A program made the position numbers and the translations under genes. A stretch of DNA of 64,000 nt from an uncultured Clostridia bacterium (GTDB lineage Bacteria; Bacillota; Clostridia; Christensenellales; Borkfalkiaceae), in contig CALVPX010000003.1 in NCBI GenBank assembly GCA_944354265.1, positions 1-64,000 on the forward strand, given 5' to 3'. Below are positions 47,933 through 56,563 of this stretch, in pieces (positions within the stretch are counted from its first letter, which is position 1; every line of letters starts with the position of its first letter). The notes below the pieces were generated by a model, which was not told the DNA's origin, did not search any database, and saw only the letters and a list, made by a program, of their open reading frames with translations.

Positions 47933-49720
47933 TTATTTTGCGTTGTCGAGGGCGTCTGCACCCGTTTCGCCGGTGCGCACCCTCATTACGTTTTCGATAT
48001 CGCTGACGAATATCTTGCCTGCGCCGACCTTGCCGTCGTCGAGCACCTTCTGTGCCACGGCCACTACGAGCTTGGGGTCGACGGTGGAGACGACAATGTC
48101 TACCTGAACCTTTGGTATGAGGTGCATAGAAGTCTTTACGCCGCGGTACTGACCCGTCTTGCCCGCCTGAACGCCGCAGCCCATGACGGACGATACCGTC
48201 ATGCCCGTGACGCCTATCTGCGCGAGCGCGTCCTTTAAGGTGAGGAATTTATCCTGTGCGGTTATGATAGTGACCTTAGTATATCTTCCGCCCGTCTTTG
48301 CGGGGTTGAGCTCGATATTGGCGGGAACGACGCCTGAGACATCGACTTCGGTAGCTTCGCCGTCAAGTATGGGCACATTGAGTTGGAAGTCGGCATAAGC
48401 CGAAGCAAGGCCGTGTTCCGTTATATCGAGGCCGATTACCTCCTCCTCTGCGCTTGCGCGGAGGCCGTTCCAACTCTTGCCGAGCTCGATTACGCGCTTG
48501 GGATTGACAGTTTTGAACTTGATCATGACGGGCACATACTTGATTGCCGCGAACAGCACTATCATCCATACGGCCGTCCATGTTATTACGGTTATTATGC
48601 CCGTGACCTGCATGCCGAGCAGGTATCCGTTGCCGCCGTAGAATATGCCGAGCTGCGAAGGATCTGTAAGTGCGCCGGGGGCTCCGTCCTGATAATTTTG
48701 GCAAGCAAAGAAACCTACCGCAAGAGTGCCCCATATGCCGTTTGCAAAGTGGACGGCAACGGCGCCGACGGGGTCGTCGACATGGAATACTTTGTCGAGC
48801 GCTTCGGCCACTACGACCACGAGTATGCCCGAAACAATGCCTATGCACGTTGCGCCTATGGGGTCGACGATGTGGCAGCCTGCGGTGATACCCACGAGGC
48901 CTGCGAGCGAGGCGTTGAGACACATGCTTACGTCGGGCTTGCCGCTCCTTATCCATGTGAATATCATGCAGGAGACGACTGCGAGCGCGGGGGAAATTGT
49001 TGTGTTTACAAAAATTATGGCGAGAGATTCAATTGAAGTTGCGGCGGCACCGTTGAAGCCGTACCAACCGAACCAAAGAATGAACACGCCGAGCGCGCCA
49101 AGGGGGATGGAATGACCCTGAATTGCATTTACCTTGATTACTTTGCCCTTTTCGTCGCGCTCGTACTTGCCGATGCGGGCGCCCTCCATTGCGGCGCCGA
49201 TGAGCGCGGCCGTGCCGCCTACCATGTGAATGGCGGTTGAGCCTGCAAAATCGACAAAGCCCATTGAAGTCAGCCATGCGTTATCGCCGAGACCCCATAT
49301 CCATCCCGCTTCGATGGGATATACTACGAGGGAAATGAGCGCAGAATATATACAATAAGCGGCAAATCTTGTGCGCTCTGCCATGGCGCCCGAAACGATG
49401 GTCGCGGCGGTTGCGCAGAACACGAGGTTGAACACAAAGTTAGACGCAAGACCGTTTTCATTGGTTATAAATGCGTCGAAGTCTGAAAACATTCCGAGAT
49501 TGGGAACGCCGCAGAAATGCCCCACAGCCTCCAATCCGACGAGCAGTGAAAAGCCGAGCAACATGAACACAACAGTACCGATGCAGAAATCGATAAGGTT
49601 TTTCATGATTATATTGCCGGCGTTTTTGGCTCGCGTAAATCCGGTTTCCACCATGGCAAATCCGGCCTGCATAAAGAAGACGAAAGCCGCGCCTATCAGA
49701 AACCATATACCAAAATCCAT
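47933..49720 (-). CDS. amt: Ammonium channel Amt fused to a PII (GlnK) domain
   Basis: A 595-residue fusion. Residues ~1-420 are an Amt channel of 11 segments (FFMQAGFAMVETGFTRAKNAGNI, GSTAIHMVGGTAALIGA, the His pair in HSIPLGALGVF and VAVHFANGIWG). Residues ~480-595 are a PII domain (YTKVTIITAQDKFLTLKDAL, VMGCGVQAGKTGQYRGVK, LIPKVQVDIVV, VGAGKIFVSDIENVMRVRTGE). The residue aligned with the uridylylated Tyr51 of E. coli GlnB is Thr, so gating must rely on ATP/ADP/2-oxoglutarate binding. GGAGG lies six bases before the ATG. A structured leader lies upstream. No genomic sign that the fusion is an assembly error: the join is in frame with a plausible linker. Confidence 0.94.
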   Translation of the reverse strand: MDFGIWFLIGAAFVFFMQAGFAMVETGFTRAKNAGNIIMKNLIDFCIGTVVFMLLGFSLLVGLEAVGHFCGVPNLGMFSDFDAFITNENGLASNFVFNLVFCATAATIVSGAMAERTRFAAYCIYSALISLVVYPIEAGWIWGLGDNAWLTSMGFVDFAGSTAIHMVGGTAALIGAAMEGARIGKYERDEKGKVIKVNAIQGHSIPLGALGVFILWFGWYGFNGAAATSIESLAIIFVNTTISPALAVVSCMIFTWIRSGKPDVSMCLNASLAGLVGITAGCHIVDPIGATCIGIVSGILVVVVAEALDKVFHVDDPVGAVAVHFANGIWGTLAVGFFACQNYQDGAPGALTDPSQLGIFYGGNGYLLGMQVTGIITVITWTAVWMIVLFAAIKYVPVMIKFKTVNPKRVIELGKSWNGLRASAEEEVIGLDITEHGLASAYADFQLNVPILDGEATEVDVSGVVPANIELNPAKTGGRYTKVTIITAQDKFLTLKDALAQIGVTGMTVSSVMGCGVQAGKTGQYRGVKTSMHLIPKVQVDIVVSTVDPKLVVAVAQKVLDDGKVGAGKIFVSDIENVMRVRTGETGADALDNAK

Positions 49721-49753
49721 AAAAAGCCTCCAATATTTTTTCTTAAATTTTTA

Positions 49754-49859
49754 ATCAAAAAGGCCTTTTTTGATGATTCACCTCTGTTACCCTTTAAGGT
49801 CGTCGGGGCGATAAGGCTACGGGAATTTCACCCGTAGCAGCGCAGCTTATTAGGGCTGC
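49754..49859 (-). promoter_or_regulatory. Structured leader of the Amt-PII gene, candidate regulatory RNA
   Basis: In RNA order on the minus strand: a GCAGC/GCTGC hairpin (49859-49842), a CTACGGG/CCCGTAG hairpin with loop TGAAATT (49837-49817), a stretch with CCTTATCGCC and GACGACCTTAAAGG, and the palindrome ATCAAAAAAGG/CCTTTTTGAT (49774-49754) followed by TAAAAATTT, close to the ribosome site. I do not recognise a named riboswitch. Confidence 0.4.
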
Positions 49860-49894
49860 TATGAAGGGGGAAGAATAAAAAACTATTTATTCTT

Positions 49895-49994
49895 GTCATT
49901 TCGGCTAAGCGAATGGAATGAGCGCACGGAGAAATCTCTTGGCTACCATTGTCGCGCTTACCGCGCAGATTTCTCGACTGCGCTCGAAATGACA
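49895..49994. repeat. Family B element, copy B10
   Basis: GTCATTTCGGCTAAGCG to GCGCTCGAAATGAC with GAGAAATC and GATTTCTC inside. Confidence 0.78.
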
Positions 49995-49998
49995 ATGG

Positions 49999-50205
49999 TA
50001 GTTGCGCCAAAGGCGCATAATTACGTTTGCAAGCGAAACCGCGCTTTCGCGCCGCAAGCCCCTGTTTGCTGCGGTCAGCAGCCTCAGCGGGGTGAATTGA
50101 CGCGACTATATAATATGTGGGCTATTTAAAGTCGCGGCAAGCGGGGCTGGCCCCGCAGATAACGGCGAGTTGGTGCATATCCTCTTATGCACAACGAGCG
50201 TTAAC
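49999..50205 (-). repeat. Family C element, copy C7
   Basis: Read from the glnN end: terminal hairpin (GTTAACGCTCGTTGTGCAT...; 50204-50160), GCGGGGC/GCCCCGC hairpin, TTGCCGCGAC...GTCGCG stem, AATTCACCCCGCTGAGGC, GCTGCTGACCGCAGC, then GCAAGC and GCGCGAAAGCGC hairpins and CGTAATTATGCGCC. The most complete copy. No gene here. Confidence 0.75.
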
Positions 50206-52287
50206 TTATTTCACGCTGTACAAAAGATCGAAGTATGTGGGATAAGGCCAATACTCGGAGGAGGTTATCTTTTCCATGCCGTCGATTACGCGCCTCATCT
50301 CCTCCATTATGGGGATGACTTTGTGCGCCATGGCCTGCGAAGCGGGAATGACCTCGTCCACGACTATTCCGTCGAGGCAATCCTCAAGCTTGACGATGAG
50401 CGAGGAAAGCTTGTCGTTGGATTCGGAGAGCTTCATTATGAGGTCCCTTTCGGTGTTGCAGGGAATGGAATCGTTGACCGCCTGCTTTGCGGCGACATTC
50501 GTGCAGAGGTCTGCCACATAGTCGGAGACGGCGGGGATTATGTCCTGCTTGACCATTTCAAGGAGGGTAAGAGCCTCGATATTGATTATCTTTGTGTAAT
50601 TTTCAAGCTGAATATTGGCGCGGGCTACGGCTTCGGCCTTGGTGTAGACGCCCTGCTTTACAAACACCTGAATGTTCTTGTCCTCGAAGCAGACGGGAGC
50701 GGCGTCGGCAGTCGTCTTGTTGTTGAGAAGGCCGCGTTTCATTGCCTCGGGCTCCCATTCGGGGCCGTAGCCGTCGAGGTTGAAGATTATGCGGTAGTGG
50801 GCCTTGAGCTCGCGCTCGATTATGGCGTTTGCAGCGGCCTCTATGTCCTCCTCGCCCTCGAGTTCGTCGGCGAACTGTTCAAACGCGTCGGCGACTATTG
50901 TATTGAGCACGATGTTGGGGTCGGAGACGTTGGCCTGCGAACCGAGCATGCGGAACTCGAACTTGTTGCCCGTGAAGGCGAAGGGCGACGTTCTGTTTCT
51001 GTCGGTGGCGTCCTTGGGGAAGATGGGCGATTCGGGCACGCCTATGGAGCCTTCAAGCGCCTTGACGGGCACATAGTCCTCGCCCTTTACTATTGAATCG
51101 ACGAGGGCGCCGAGTTGGTCGCCGAGGTAGATTGAAATGATTGCGGGGGGAGCTTCGTTGGCGCCGAGGCGGTGGTCGTTGCCCGCCGAGGCGACGGAGG
51201 CCCTCAGGATGCCCTGATAGTCGTCCACGGCCTTGATGACGGCGGCGAGAACGAGCTTGAACAGGGTGTTGTGCTCGGGAGAGGTGCCGGGGTCGAGAAG
51301 GTTGAAGCCGGCATCGGTGGACATGGACCAATTGTTGTGCTTGCCCGAACCGTTTATGCCCTCGAAGGGCTTTTCGTGAAGGAGGCATACGAGGCCGTGC
51401 TTTTTGGCGACCTTGCGCATTATCTCCATAGTAAGCATATTGGAGTCGACGGCAACGTTGGTTGTGGAGAACACGGGCGCCATCTCGTGCTGTGCGGGAG
51501 CGACCTCGTTGTGTTTGGTCTTGGTGGGAATGCCGTACGACCACAGCTCCTTGTCGAGGTCGGCCATGAATTCGGCAATCTTGGGTTTGAGCACGCCGAA
51601 GTAGTGGTCCTCAAGCTCCTGACCGCGGCTGACGGGGGCGCCGAAGAGCGTTCTGCCGCACAGCTGCAAATCCTTCCTCCTCTCGTACATCTCCTCGGTG
51701 ATGAGGAAATATTCCTGCTCGGGGCCGACGGTTGTGGACACCTTTTTGCAGGTGATGCCGAAGAGTGAAAGAATGCGCTTTGCCTGCTTGTCGATGGCGT
51801 TCATCGAGCGGAGCAGGGGCGATTTTTTATCGAGCGTTTCACCCGTGTAAGATACGAATACCGTGGGGATATACAGCGTTCCTTCCTTTACGAACGCGGG
51901 GGACGTGGGGTCCCATGCGGTGTAGCCGCGGGCCATAAACGTTGCCCTTGACCCGCCCGAAGGGAAGGAGGATGCGTCGGGCTCGCCGACGATAAGGCTC
52001 TTGCCGGTCAGGCGCATTATTACCTTGTCGCCCTCGGGCTCGATGAAGCTGTCGTGCTTTTCGGCGGTGAGGCCGGTGAGGGGCTGAAACCAATGCGTGT
52101 AGTGGGTTGCGCCCTTGGACACCGCCCAATCCTTCATGGCTGCGGCGACGCTGCCGGCGATGGATACGTCGAGCTGCTTGCCCGATTCGATTGTCGCCCT
52201 TAAAGCTTTATAAACTTCCTTGGGCAAAGTCTCTTTCTGAACGGCGTCGTTGAATACGTTCTCGCCGAACATTTGGGGTACGTTCAT
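50206..52287 (-). CDS. glnN: Glutamine synthetase type III
   Basis: A 693-residue GSIII, which forms glutamine from glutamate, ammonia and ATP as a dodecamer of large subunits. Length and sequence are typical: ATHYTHWFQPLTGLTAEKHDSF, FPSGGSRATFMARGYTAWD, VGPEQEYFLI, HEVAPAQHEMAPVF, LLHEKPFEGINGSGKHNNWS and RLGANEAPPAIISIYLGDQL. GAGGAG is about ten bases before the ATG. It has a consensus promoter at 52408-52436 and stands next to the Amt-PII gene, a sensible nitrogen-assimilation pair. Confidence 0.96.
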   Translation of the reverse strand: MNVPQMFGENVFNDAVQKETLPKEVYKALRATIESGKQLDVSIAGSVAAAMKDWAVSKGATHYTHWFQPLTGLTAEKHDSFIEPEGDKVIMRLTGKSLIVGEPDASSFPSGGSRATFMARGYTAWDPTSPAFVKEGTLYIPTVFVSYTGETLDKKSPLLRSMNAIDKQAKRILSLFGITCKKVSTTVGPEQEYFLITEEMYERRKDLQLCGRTLFGAPVSRGQELEDHYFGVLKPKIAEFMADLDKELWSYGIPTKTKHNEVAPAQHEMAPVFSTTNVAVDSNMLTMEIMRKVAKKHGLVCLLHEKPFEGINGSGKHNNWSMSTDAGFNLLDPGTSPEHNTLFKLVLAAVIKAVDDYQGILRASVASAGNDHRLGANEAPPAIISIYLGDQLGALVDSIVKGEDYVPVKALEGSIGVPESPIFPKDATDRNRTSPFAFTGNKFEFRMLGSQANVSDPNIVLNTIVADAFEQFADELEGEEDIEAAANAIIERELKAHYRIIFNLDGYGPEWEPEAMKRGLLNNKTTADAAPVCFEDKNIQVFVKQGVYTKAEAVARANIQLENYTKIINIEALTLLEMVKQDIIPAVSDYVADLCTNVAAKQAVNDSIPCNTERDLIMKLSESNDKLSSLIVKLEDCLDGIVVDEVIPASQAMAHKVIPIMEEMRRVIDGMEKITSSEYWPYPTYFDLLYSVK

Positions 52288-52407
52288 CTCTTTAAACTCC
52301 TCATAAATTTATTTTCAAGTGGCTCTCTCACAGTCACTCAATTTCAGTTTTAATATTCTCTCCGCAGGCCTGCGGCTGCCGCCGCGCGCTGCGAATTTAC
52401 GAATAAA

Positions 52408-52436
52408 ATTATAAAGTAAATATTTTCATAAGTCAA
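52408..52436 (-). promoter_or_regulatory. glnN promoter
   Basis: On the minus strand TTGACT (52436-52431), 17-base spacer, TATAAT (52413-52408). The ~115-base leader holds CCGCAGGCCTGCGG and GTGACTGTGAGAGAGCCAC hairpins. I see nothing else in 52437-52559. Confidence 0.8.
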
Positions 52437-52559
52437 ATGATAAAACGCCGCTCGTTTTTCACAACTTTTTATACAAAATATAACCTCAACTTATATATTT
52501 TGGCAATTGCGGTTGAACCGCCTATACCATTTATAATAGTGCAAACTTGCGTATATTCT

Positions 52560-52591
52560 GCGGGCGCGCGGCGATTGCGCCGCGCGCCCGC
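52560..52591. terminator. GC-rich terminator-like hairpin after fic
   Basis: GCGGGCGCGCGGCG / CGCCGCGCGCCCGC (14 bp, loop ATTG). On the plus strand AAAATTTTT follows; on the minus strand there is no T-run. The sequence GCGATTGCGCCGCGCGCCCGC recurs in part at 53725. Confidence 0.5.
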
Positions 52592-52598
52592 AAAATTT

Positions 52599-53585
52599 TT
52601 AAATTTTAAAGTATCGCTGATTGCGGCTCGTCGGAGCATCGGGGTCGGTCATGGCGATAAGTCCCGCCTCAAGCGCCGGTTGCAGGTAATTCTTGCGGAA
52701 TGCCGCGCGTGACTTTAAGCCAAGTTTTTCCATGAGTTCCACCGCCGACAGGGGATAAGTTTGAATGACGGACATTAAAGCCTTTATCTGATTGCTGATA
52801 TGACTTTGGTGATTGCGCGTATCCTGTGCGAGTTCGGCAACCGCTCTCTTAATGACGCCGAGCATGAACAGGATAAAGCAGTTTGATTTTCCCTCAGCCG
52901 TGGAGAGCCCGATTGCGTGATAATACTCCTCCTGATTGTCCTTGATAATGCTCTCAATGGGAATCCATTCAAATACAGGCTTCCAATTTGCAAGCAGTGC
53001 CGTCTGCCAAAGTCTGCCCGTCCGGCCATTGCCGTCTGCAAAGGGGTGAATAAACTCTAATTCGTAGTGGAATATACTTGAACGAATGAGCATTTGCGTT
53101 CTGCTCGTCTTAAGCCACTCAAATAGCTGCTCCATCAACCCATTCACCATGCCGTGCGGTGGTGCAACATGAATTACTTTTCCCTGTCCGTCGATGACGC
53201 CGACAGAACTTGTGCGGAATTGGCCTGCCCGCTCCACCATTCCGCTCATCATGACGCCGTGCGCCCTTTTAAGATCTTCCAAAGAGAACGCATTTAATTG
53301 CGGCAGCAACTTATAGGCGGCAAAGGCATTTTTTACGGCAAGGATATCGTCCTGCGGACCCAAGACGCGCTTCCCTTCGATGACGTCGGTGACCTGCTCC
53401 AAAGAAAGTGTGTTGTTTTCAATTGCTAGCGACGACTGAATGGATTTGATGCGGTTGACCCTGCGAAGACGGGGCAGCCTCTCAAGCTCGTTGACATCGC
53501 TCAATTTGCCCAAAGCTTCAGATATTTCTGCAGTCAGCTCAAGCATTTCCTCTGTAATGTCATAGGGGGGAACATATTTATCCAT
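52599..53585 (-). CDS. Fic-domain protein with C-terminal winged helix
   Basis: A 328-residue Fic protein, an enzyme class that transfers AMP from ATP onto target proteins. The catalytic motif HPFADGNGRTGR is intact at residues 180-191, and the N-terminal inhibitory motif SxxxEN is seen as S52-LAIE-N57, so it belongs to class II, self-inhibited Fic proteins. The C-terminal ~80 residues look like a winged helix (NQIKALMSVIQTYPLSAVELMEKLGLKSRAAFRK). ATG 53585 has GAGGTG seven bases upstream; the frame upstream crosses the promoter. Three 12-base direct repeats abut the -35 box, consistent with self-regulation (inference). Confidence 0.9.
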   Translation of the reverse strand: MDKYVPPYDITEEMLELTAEISEALGKLSDVNELERLPRLRRVNRIKSIQSSLAIENNTLSLEQVTDVIEGKRVLGPQDDILAVKNAFAAYKLLPQLNAFSLEDLKRAHGVMMSGMVERAGQFRTSSVGVIDGQGKVIHVAPPHGMVNGLMEQLFEWLKTSRTQMLIRSSIFHYELEFIHPFADGNGRTGRLWQTALLANWKPVFEWIPIESIIKDNQEEYYHAIGLSTAEGKSNCFILFMLGVIKRAVAELAQDTRNHQSHISNQIKALMSVIQTYPLSAVELMEKLGLKSRAAFRKNYLQPALEAGLIAMTDPDAPTSRNQRYFKI

Positions 53586-53613
53586 TATCCACCTCAAAGC
53601 CTTAGTTGCCACC

Positions 53614-53678
53614 ATTGTAACACAGTTTTTTATCGGCGTCAATTCTTATATGTTTTCTTATATGTTTTCTTATATGTT
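53614..53678 (-). promoter_or_regulatory. fic promoter with three 12-bp direct repeats
   Basis: On the minus strand TTGACG (53642-53637), 17-base spacer, TACAAT (53619-53614). Directly upstream are three exact tandem copies of AACATATAAGAA (53643-53654, 53655-53666, 53667-53678), each with the inner near-palindrome CATATAAG. Confidence 0.75.
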
Positions 53679-53765
53679 CTTGACATTAAACTTGGCACGG
53701 CACAACGCATTACAGGGGCAAGCGGCGATTGCGCCGCGCGCCCGCAGAATAATATTAAAAAAATT

Positions 53766-55073
53766 TTAATCGTCGTCCCCGTCGCCGCGGTCGTCGAAGC
53801 GGGCGGGCTTTATGAGGTGGGAATTTTTTATGTCGTTGTGCATGCCGTCGGGGTCGTGGATCAAGAGGCCGCGCTGTATTGAGGCATAGCCGTGCTTTTT
53901 GCGGATGTCGTCCACAGTGCGCTCCACCTTCTCCCTCTTGGCGTAGTTACCCACAGTTTCGTCGAGGGTCATCTGCGAATTTTCGCCGTCGAAGCCGGAG
54001 ACGGTCACTCCGAGCGAGCGCACGGCAAAGGGCTGCTTTACGTTGGCTTTGAACAGCTCGAAGGCGGTCTTGGCGATTTCGCCGCACAGGGCGGTGTGGC
54101 GCACCTTTTTCTGCACCGTGAAGGAGGACAGATCGCCGTAGCGCACCCACAGGTGGACGGTGTCGGCAAGTCCCCTGCCCGACTCCCTCAGGCGGGCGGC
54201 GACGCTCTCCGAAAGGACATATATGTTGCGCTCCACCTGCTCGTAGTAGATTAAATCGTAGGCAAAGGTCTGCGAATTGCCTATCGATTTCAACTCCCTC
54301 TCCGCGTCCATGTGGGCGACGGGGCTGTCGTCCTCGCCGCGGGCGTAGGTTAAAAGGGTGGCGCCGAACTTGCCGAAGGTTGAAATTATCCTTTGGTCGT
54401 CGGCGGCGGCGAGCGAACCTATGGTGGTGTAGCCCATGGCGCGCAGTTTTTTTGAGGTGGCGCCGCCCACCATTAAGAGGTCCTCGACGGGCAGGCCGTA
54501 AATGACGTTTTTGTAGTTGCGGGCGGATATTACCGAAGTGCCGTCCGGCTTCTTCAGATCAGAGCCAAGTTTTGCAAAAATTTTATTGAAGGAGACGCCC
54601 ACGGAGACGGTCAATCCCAACTCTTCCTTTACGGCGAAGCGGATGGTGTCGCCCAAAAAGCGCAGGTAGTCGTCGGTGAGATACCCGTCCTCCTCCCTTA
54701 CCCCGTCATACTTGGGGAAGACGGCGAGGAACTTGGTTATATCAAGCCAACACTCGTCTATGCCGTAGCCCTCTATGAGGTCGGTATAGCGGGCATAGAT
54801 TGCCTTTACCTTGCGCGAAAACTTCATGTATTGGTCAAAGTGGGGCGGGACTATGGTTATGCCCGGACACTTGCGCTTTGCCTGCCATATGGTATCGCCC
54901 GTCTTTACACCCCTTTTTTTGGCCTCCTCGCTCTTGGCGAGCACTATGCCGTGCCTCTCCTCCTTGCTGCCGCAGACAGCCAAAGGCACGCCGTTGAGCT
55001 CAGGGTTTAAGCGGCGTTCCACGGAGGCGTAGAAGTTATTGAGGTCACTGTGAAGAACAATTCTGTCGTTCAA
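53766..55073 (-). CDS. dinB: Y-family DNA polymerase IV
   Basis: A 435-residue Y-family translesion polymerase. Palm motifs VLHSDLNNFYASVE and YSIDE-like EGYGIDECWLD (metal-binding Asp/Glu), thumb and little-finger domains follow (VGVSFNKIFAKLGSDLKKPDG, DLLMVGGATSKKLRAMGYTTIG). The C-terminus is an acidic/basic tail (DDRGDGDDD); no obvious clamp-binding QxxLF motif there. The start is TTG 55073, which lies in the first bases of family D copy D3; no strong ribosome site is seen, so the exact start is not secure. Confidence 0.92.
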   Translation of the reverse strand: MNDRIVLHSDLNNFYASVERRLNPELNGVPLAVCGSKEERHGIVLAKSEEAKKRGVKTGDTIWQAKRKCPGITIVPPHFDQYMKFSRKVKAIYARYTDLIEGYGIDECWLDITKFLAVFPKYDGVREEDGYLTDDYLRFLGDTIRFAVKEELGLTVSVGVSFNKIFAKLGSDLKKPDGTSVISARNYKNVIYGLPVEDLLMVGGATSKKLRAMGYTTIGSLAAADDQRIISTFGKFGATLLTYARGEDDSPVAHMDAERELKSIGNSQTFAYDLIYYEQVERNIYVLSESVAARLRESGRGLADTVHLWVRYGDLSSFTVQKKVRHTALCGEIAKTAFELFKANVKQPFAVRSLGVTVSGFDGENSQMTLDETVGNYAKREKVERTVDDIRKKHGYASIQRGLLIHDPDGMHNDIKNSHLIKPARFDDRGDGDDD

Positions 55074-55140
55074 GTCGTACTCGCTTTGCTCCGTGCAACT
55101 TGCAGCGAGTTGCTGTTGTCGCGGAAGCAGATTATGTATA
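55074..55140. repeat. Family D element, shortened copy D3
   Basis: CAAGTCGTACTCGCTTTGC with CCGTGCAACTTG forms the first hairpin as in the rpoB leader copies; CAGCGAGTTGCTGTTGTCG follows. The second hairpin and the TTAATTATTTTAAAAATTTT tail are missing. Confidence 0.6.
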
Positions 55141-55162
55141 TATAGGGGCAGTACTCAAACAC

Positions 55163-55271
55163 CGTCATCTTGAGCGAAGCCGTAAGGCGAAGTCGAAAGA
55201 TCTAGTTTGGTGTATACCGAGCAAGATACATTCGACTACGCAGAGTTTCACTCTGCTCCGCTCAGTATGAC
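55163..55271. repeat. Family B element, copy B11
   Basis: GTCATCTTGAGCGAAGCCG to CGCTCAGTATGAC with GAAAGATCTAG and AAGATACATTCGAC inside; highly similar to B9 (47716). Confidence 0.78.
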
Positions 55272-55299
55272 ACAGATGCTCACGCACAACAGCGCGCAC

Positions 55300-56523
55300 T
55301 TACTCCGCTGTGAGTTGCGCTATCAGTTTGTCCAAAACTTCGAAGTAGTTTTTGAAGGTCTTGGCGCAGACTTCGGCGTTCTTTATGGTGACGCCGCCGC
55401 ACCTTAACCCCGTTACGGCAAACGCCATGGCCACCCTATGGTCGCCGTAACTTTCAAGCGGGCAGCCGACGGGCTTTGAGGGGTAAATTGTAAGGCCGTC
55501 GTCGTGCTCCTCCACCCTTACGCCGAGGGCGGTGAGGTTGAACACCATGGCCTTTATGCGGTCGCACTCCTGCCCGCGTATGTGCGCCACGCCCCTGATT
55601 GTGGTTGGTTGAGAAAGATAGGGCGCTATTGCCGCAAGCGTCAAAGCCTGATCGGAGAAGGACGACATGTCCACCTCTCCGCCGTCGAAATCTTTTAAAA
55701 GCTCAATAAACTTATAGTCGCCCTGCATGGTGTGGGGCATGACGCCGAGCACGGAGATTTTTGTGTTCAAAATCTTGTTCATGGCGTAGAAATAGCATGC
55801 GGCGGACATGTCGGGCTCGATGTCGTAGCGCTTGGCTTCGTACCCGCCGAACACGGTATATTTATTGCCCTTCTGCGTTACGTTTACGCCGAACGACCAC
55901 ATCATATCGCACGTCATCTTGACATAGTCCATGCCGTGGCTGCCCTCCACCGTGATCTCCACGGGGGTGCGGGCGCAGACGGCGCAGATTAACAGGGCGG
56001 ATAAAAACTGACTGCTCTGATCGACGTTGACAGTCACCTTTGTCAGGGGATTGGCCGCACCCTTTACGACGAAGGGGAAGCAATTTTCCTCGCCCATAAA
56101 TGTGAAAGAGGCGCCTATATCCCTCAACGAATTTATAAGGGGACCCATGGGGCGGCGCTTCATCTGACTTGACGAGTCAAAGACGTGCTCGCCCTCGGAA
56201 AAGGCGGCGAGCGCCGTCAAAAAGCGCGCCGCAGTACCCGCCGAGCCGACATAGACGGCGCCGTCCTTTACGGGCAGAACGCCGCCGCAGCCTTCGACCG
56301 TGACGGTCGTGCCCTCGACCGAAATATTTATGCCGAGCGAACGCAACCCTGCGATAAATTCTGCACAGTCGCCCGTAACCGCCGCGCCGTAGAGCGTGGA
56401 GCGGCCGTTTGCAAGGGCGGCGATGAGTAGCGCCCTTGCCGTAATGGATTTTGACCCGGGGACGGCCACCGCCGCCCTGTCGTTTTTGATTTTTCCGTAA
56501 ATGTTTTGTACTTGATAATCCAT
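55300..56523 (-). CDS. aroA: EPSP synthase (3-phosphoshikimate 1-carboxyvinyltransferase)
   Basis: A 407-residue AroA, step six of the shikimate pathway. Motifs: VPGSKSITARALLIAAL, YVGSAGTAARFLTAL (normal LGNAGTA), QMKRRPMGPLINSLRDIGA, DQSSQFLSALL and SYGDHRVAMAFAV. The usual NAGT motif is SAGT here, and RPM (RRPMGPL) is intact. ATG 56523 has no Shine-Dalgarno sequence; a TAAAAT stretch sits six bases before it but with no -35 box, so I cannot say whether it is leaderless. Confidence 0.94.
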   Translation of the reverse strand: MDYQVQNIYGKIKNDRAAVAVPGSKSITARALLIAALANGRSTLYGAAVTGDCAEFIAGLRSLGINISVEGTTVTVEGCGGVLPVKDGAVYVGSAGTAARFLTALAAFSEGEHVFDSSSQMKRRPMGPLINSLRDIGASFTFMGEENCFPFVVKGAANPLTKVTVNVDQSSQFLSALLICAVCARTPVEITVEGSHGMDYVKMTCDMMWSFGVNVTQKGNKYTVFGGYEAKRYDIEPDMSAACYFYAMNKILNTKISVLGVMPHTMQGDYKFIELLKDFDGGEVDMSSFSDQALTLAAIAPYLSQPTTIRGVAHIRGQECDRIKAMVFNLTALGVRVEEHDDGLTIYPSKPVGCPLESYGDHRVAMAFAVTGLRCGGVTIKNAEVCAKTFKNYFEVLDKLIAQLTAE

Positions 56524-56563
56524 GGTAAAATTTTATGGGGTTAGTATTTAGGGGGTAGGGAAG

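Noticed and set aside
49817..49837. FMN or other known riboswitch upstream of amt
   Set aside because: A GGTGAAATTCC stretch resembles part of the FMN aptamer, but the other conserved FMN segments are missing.
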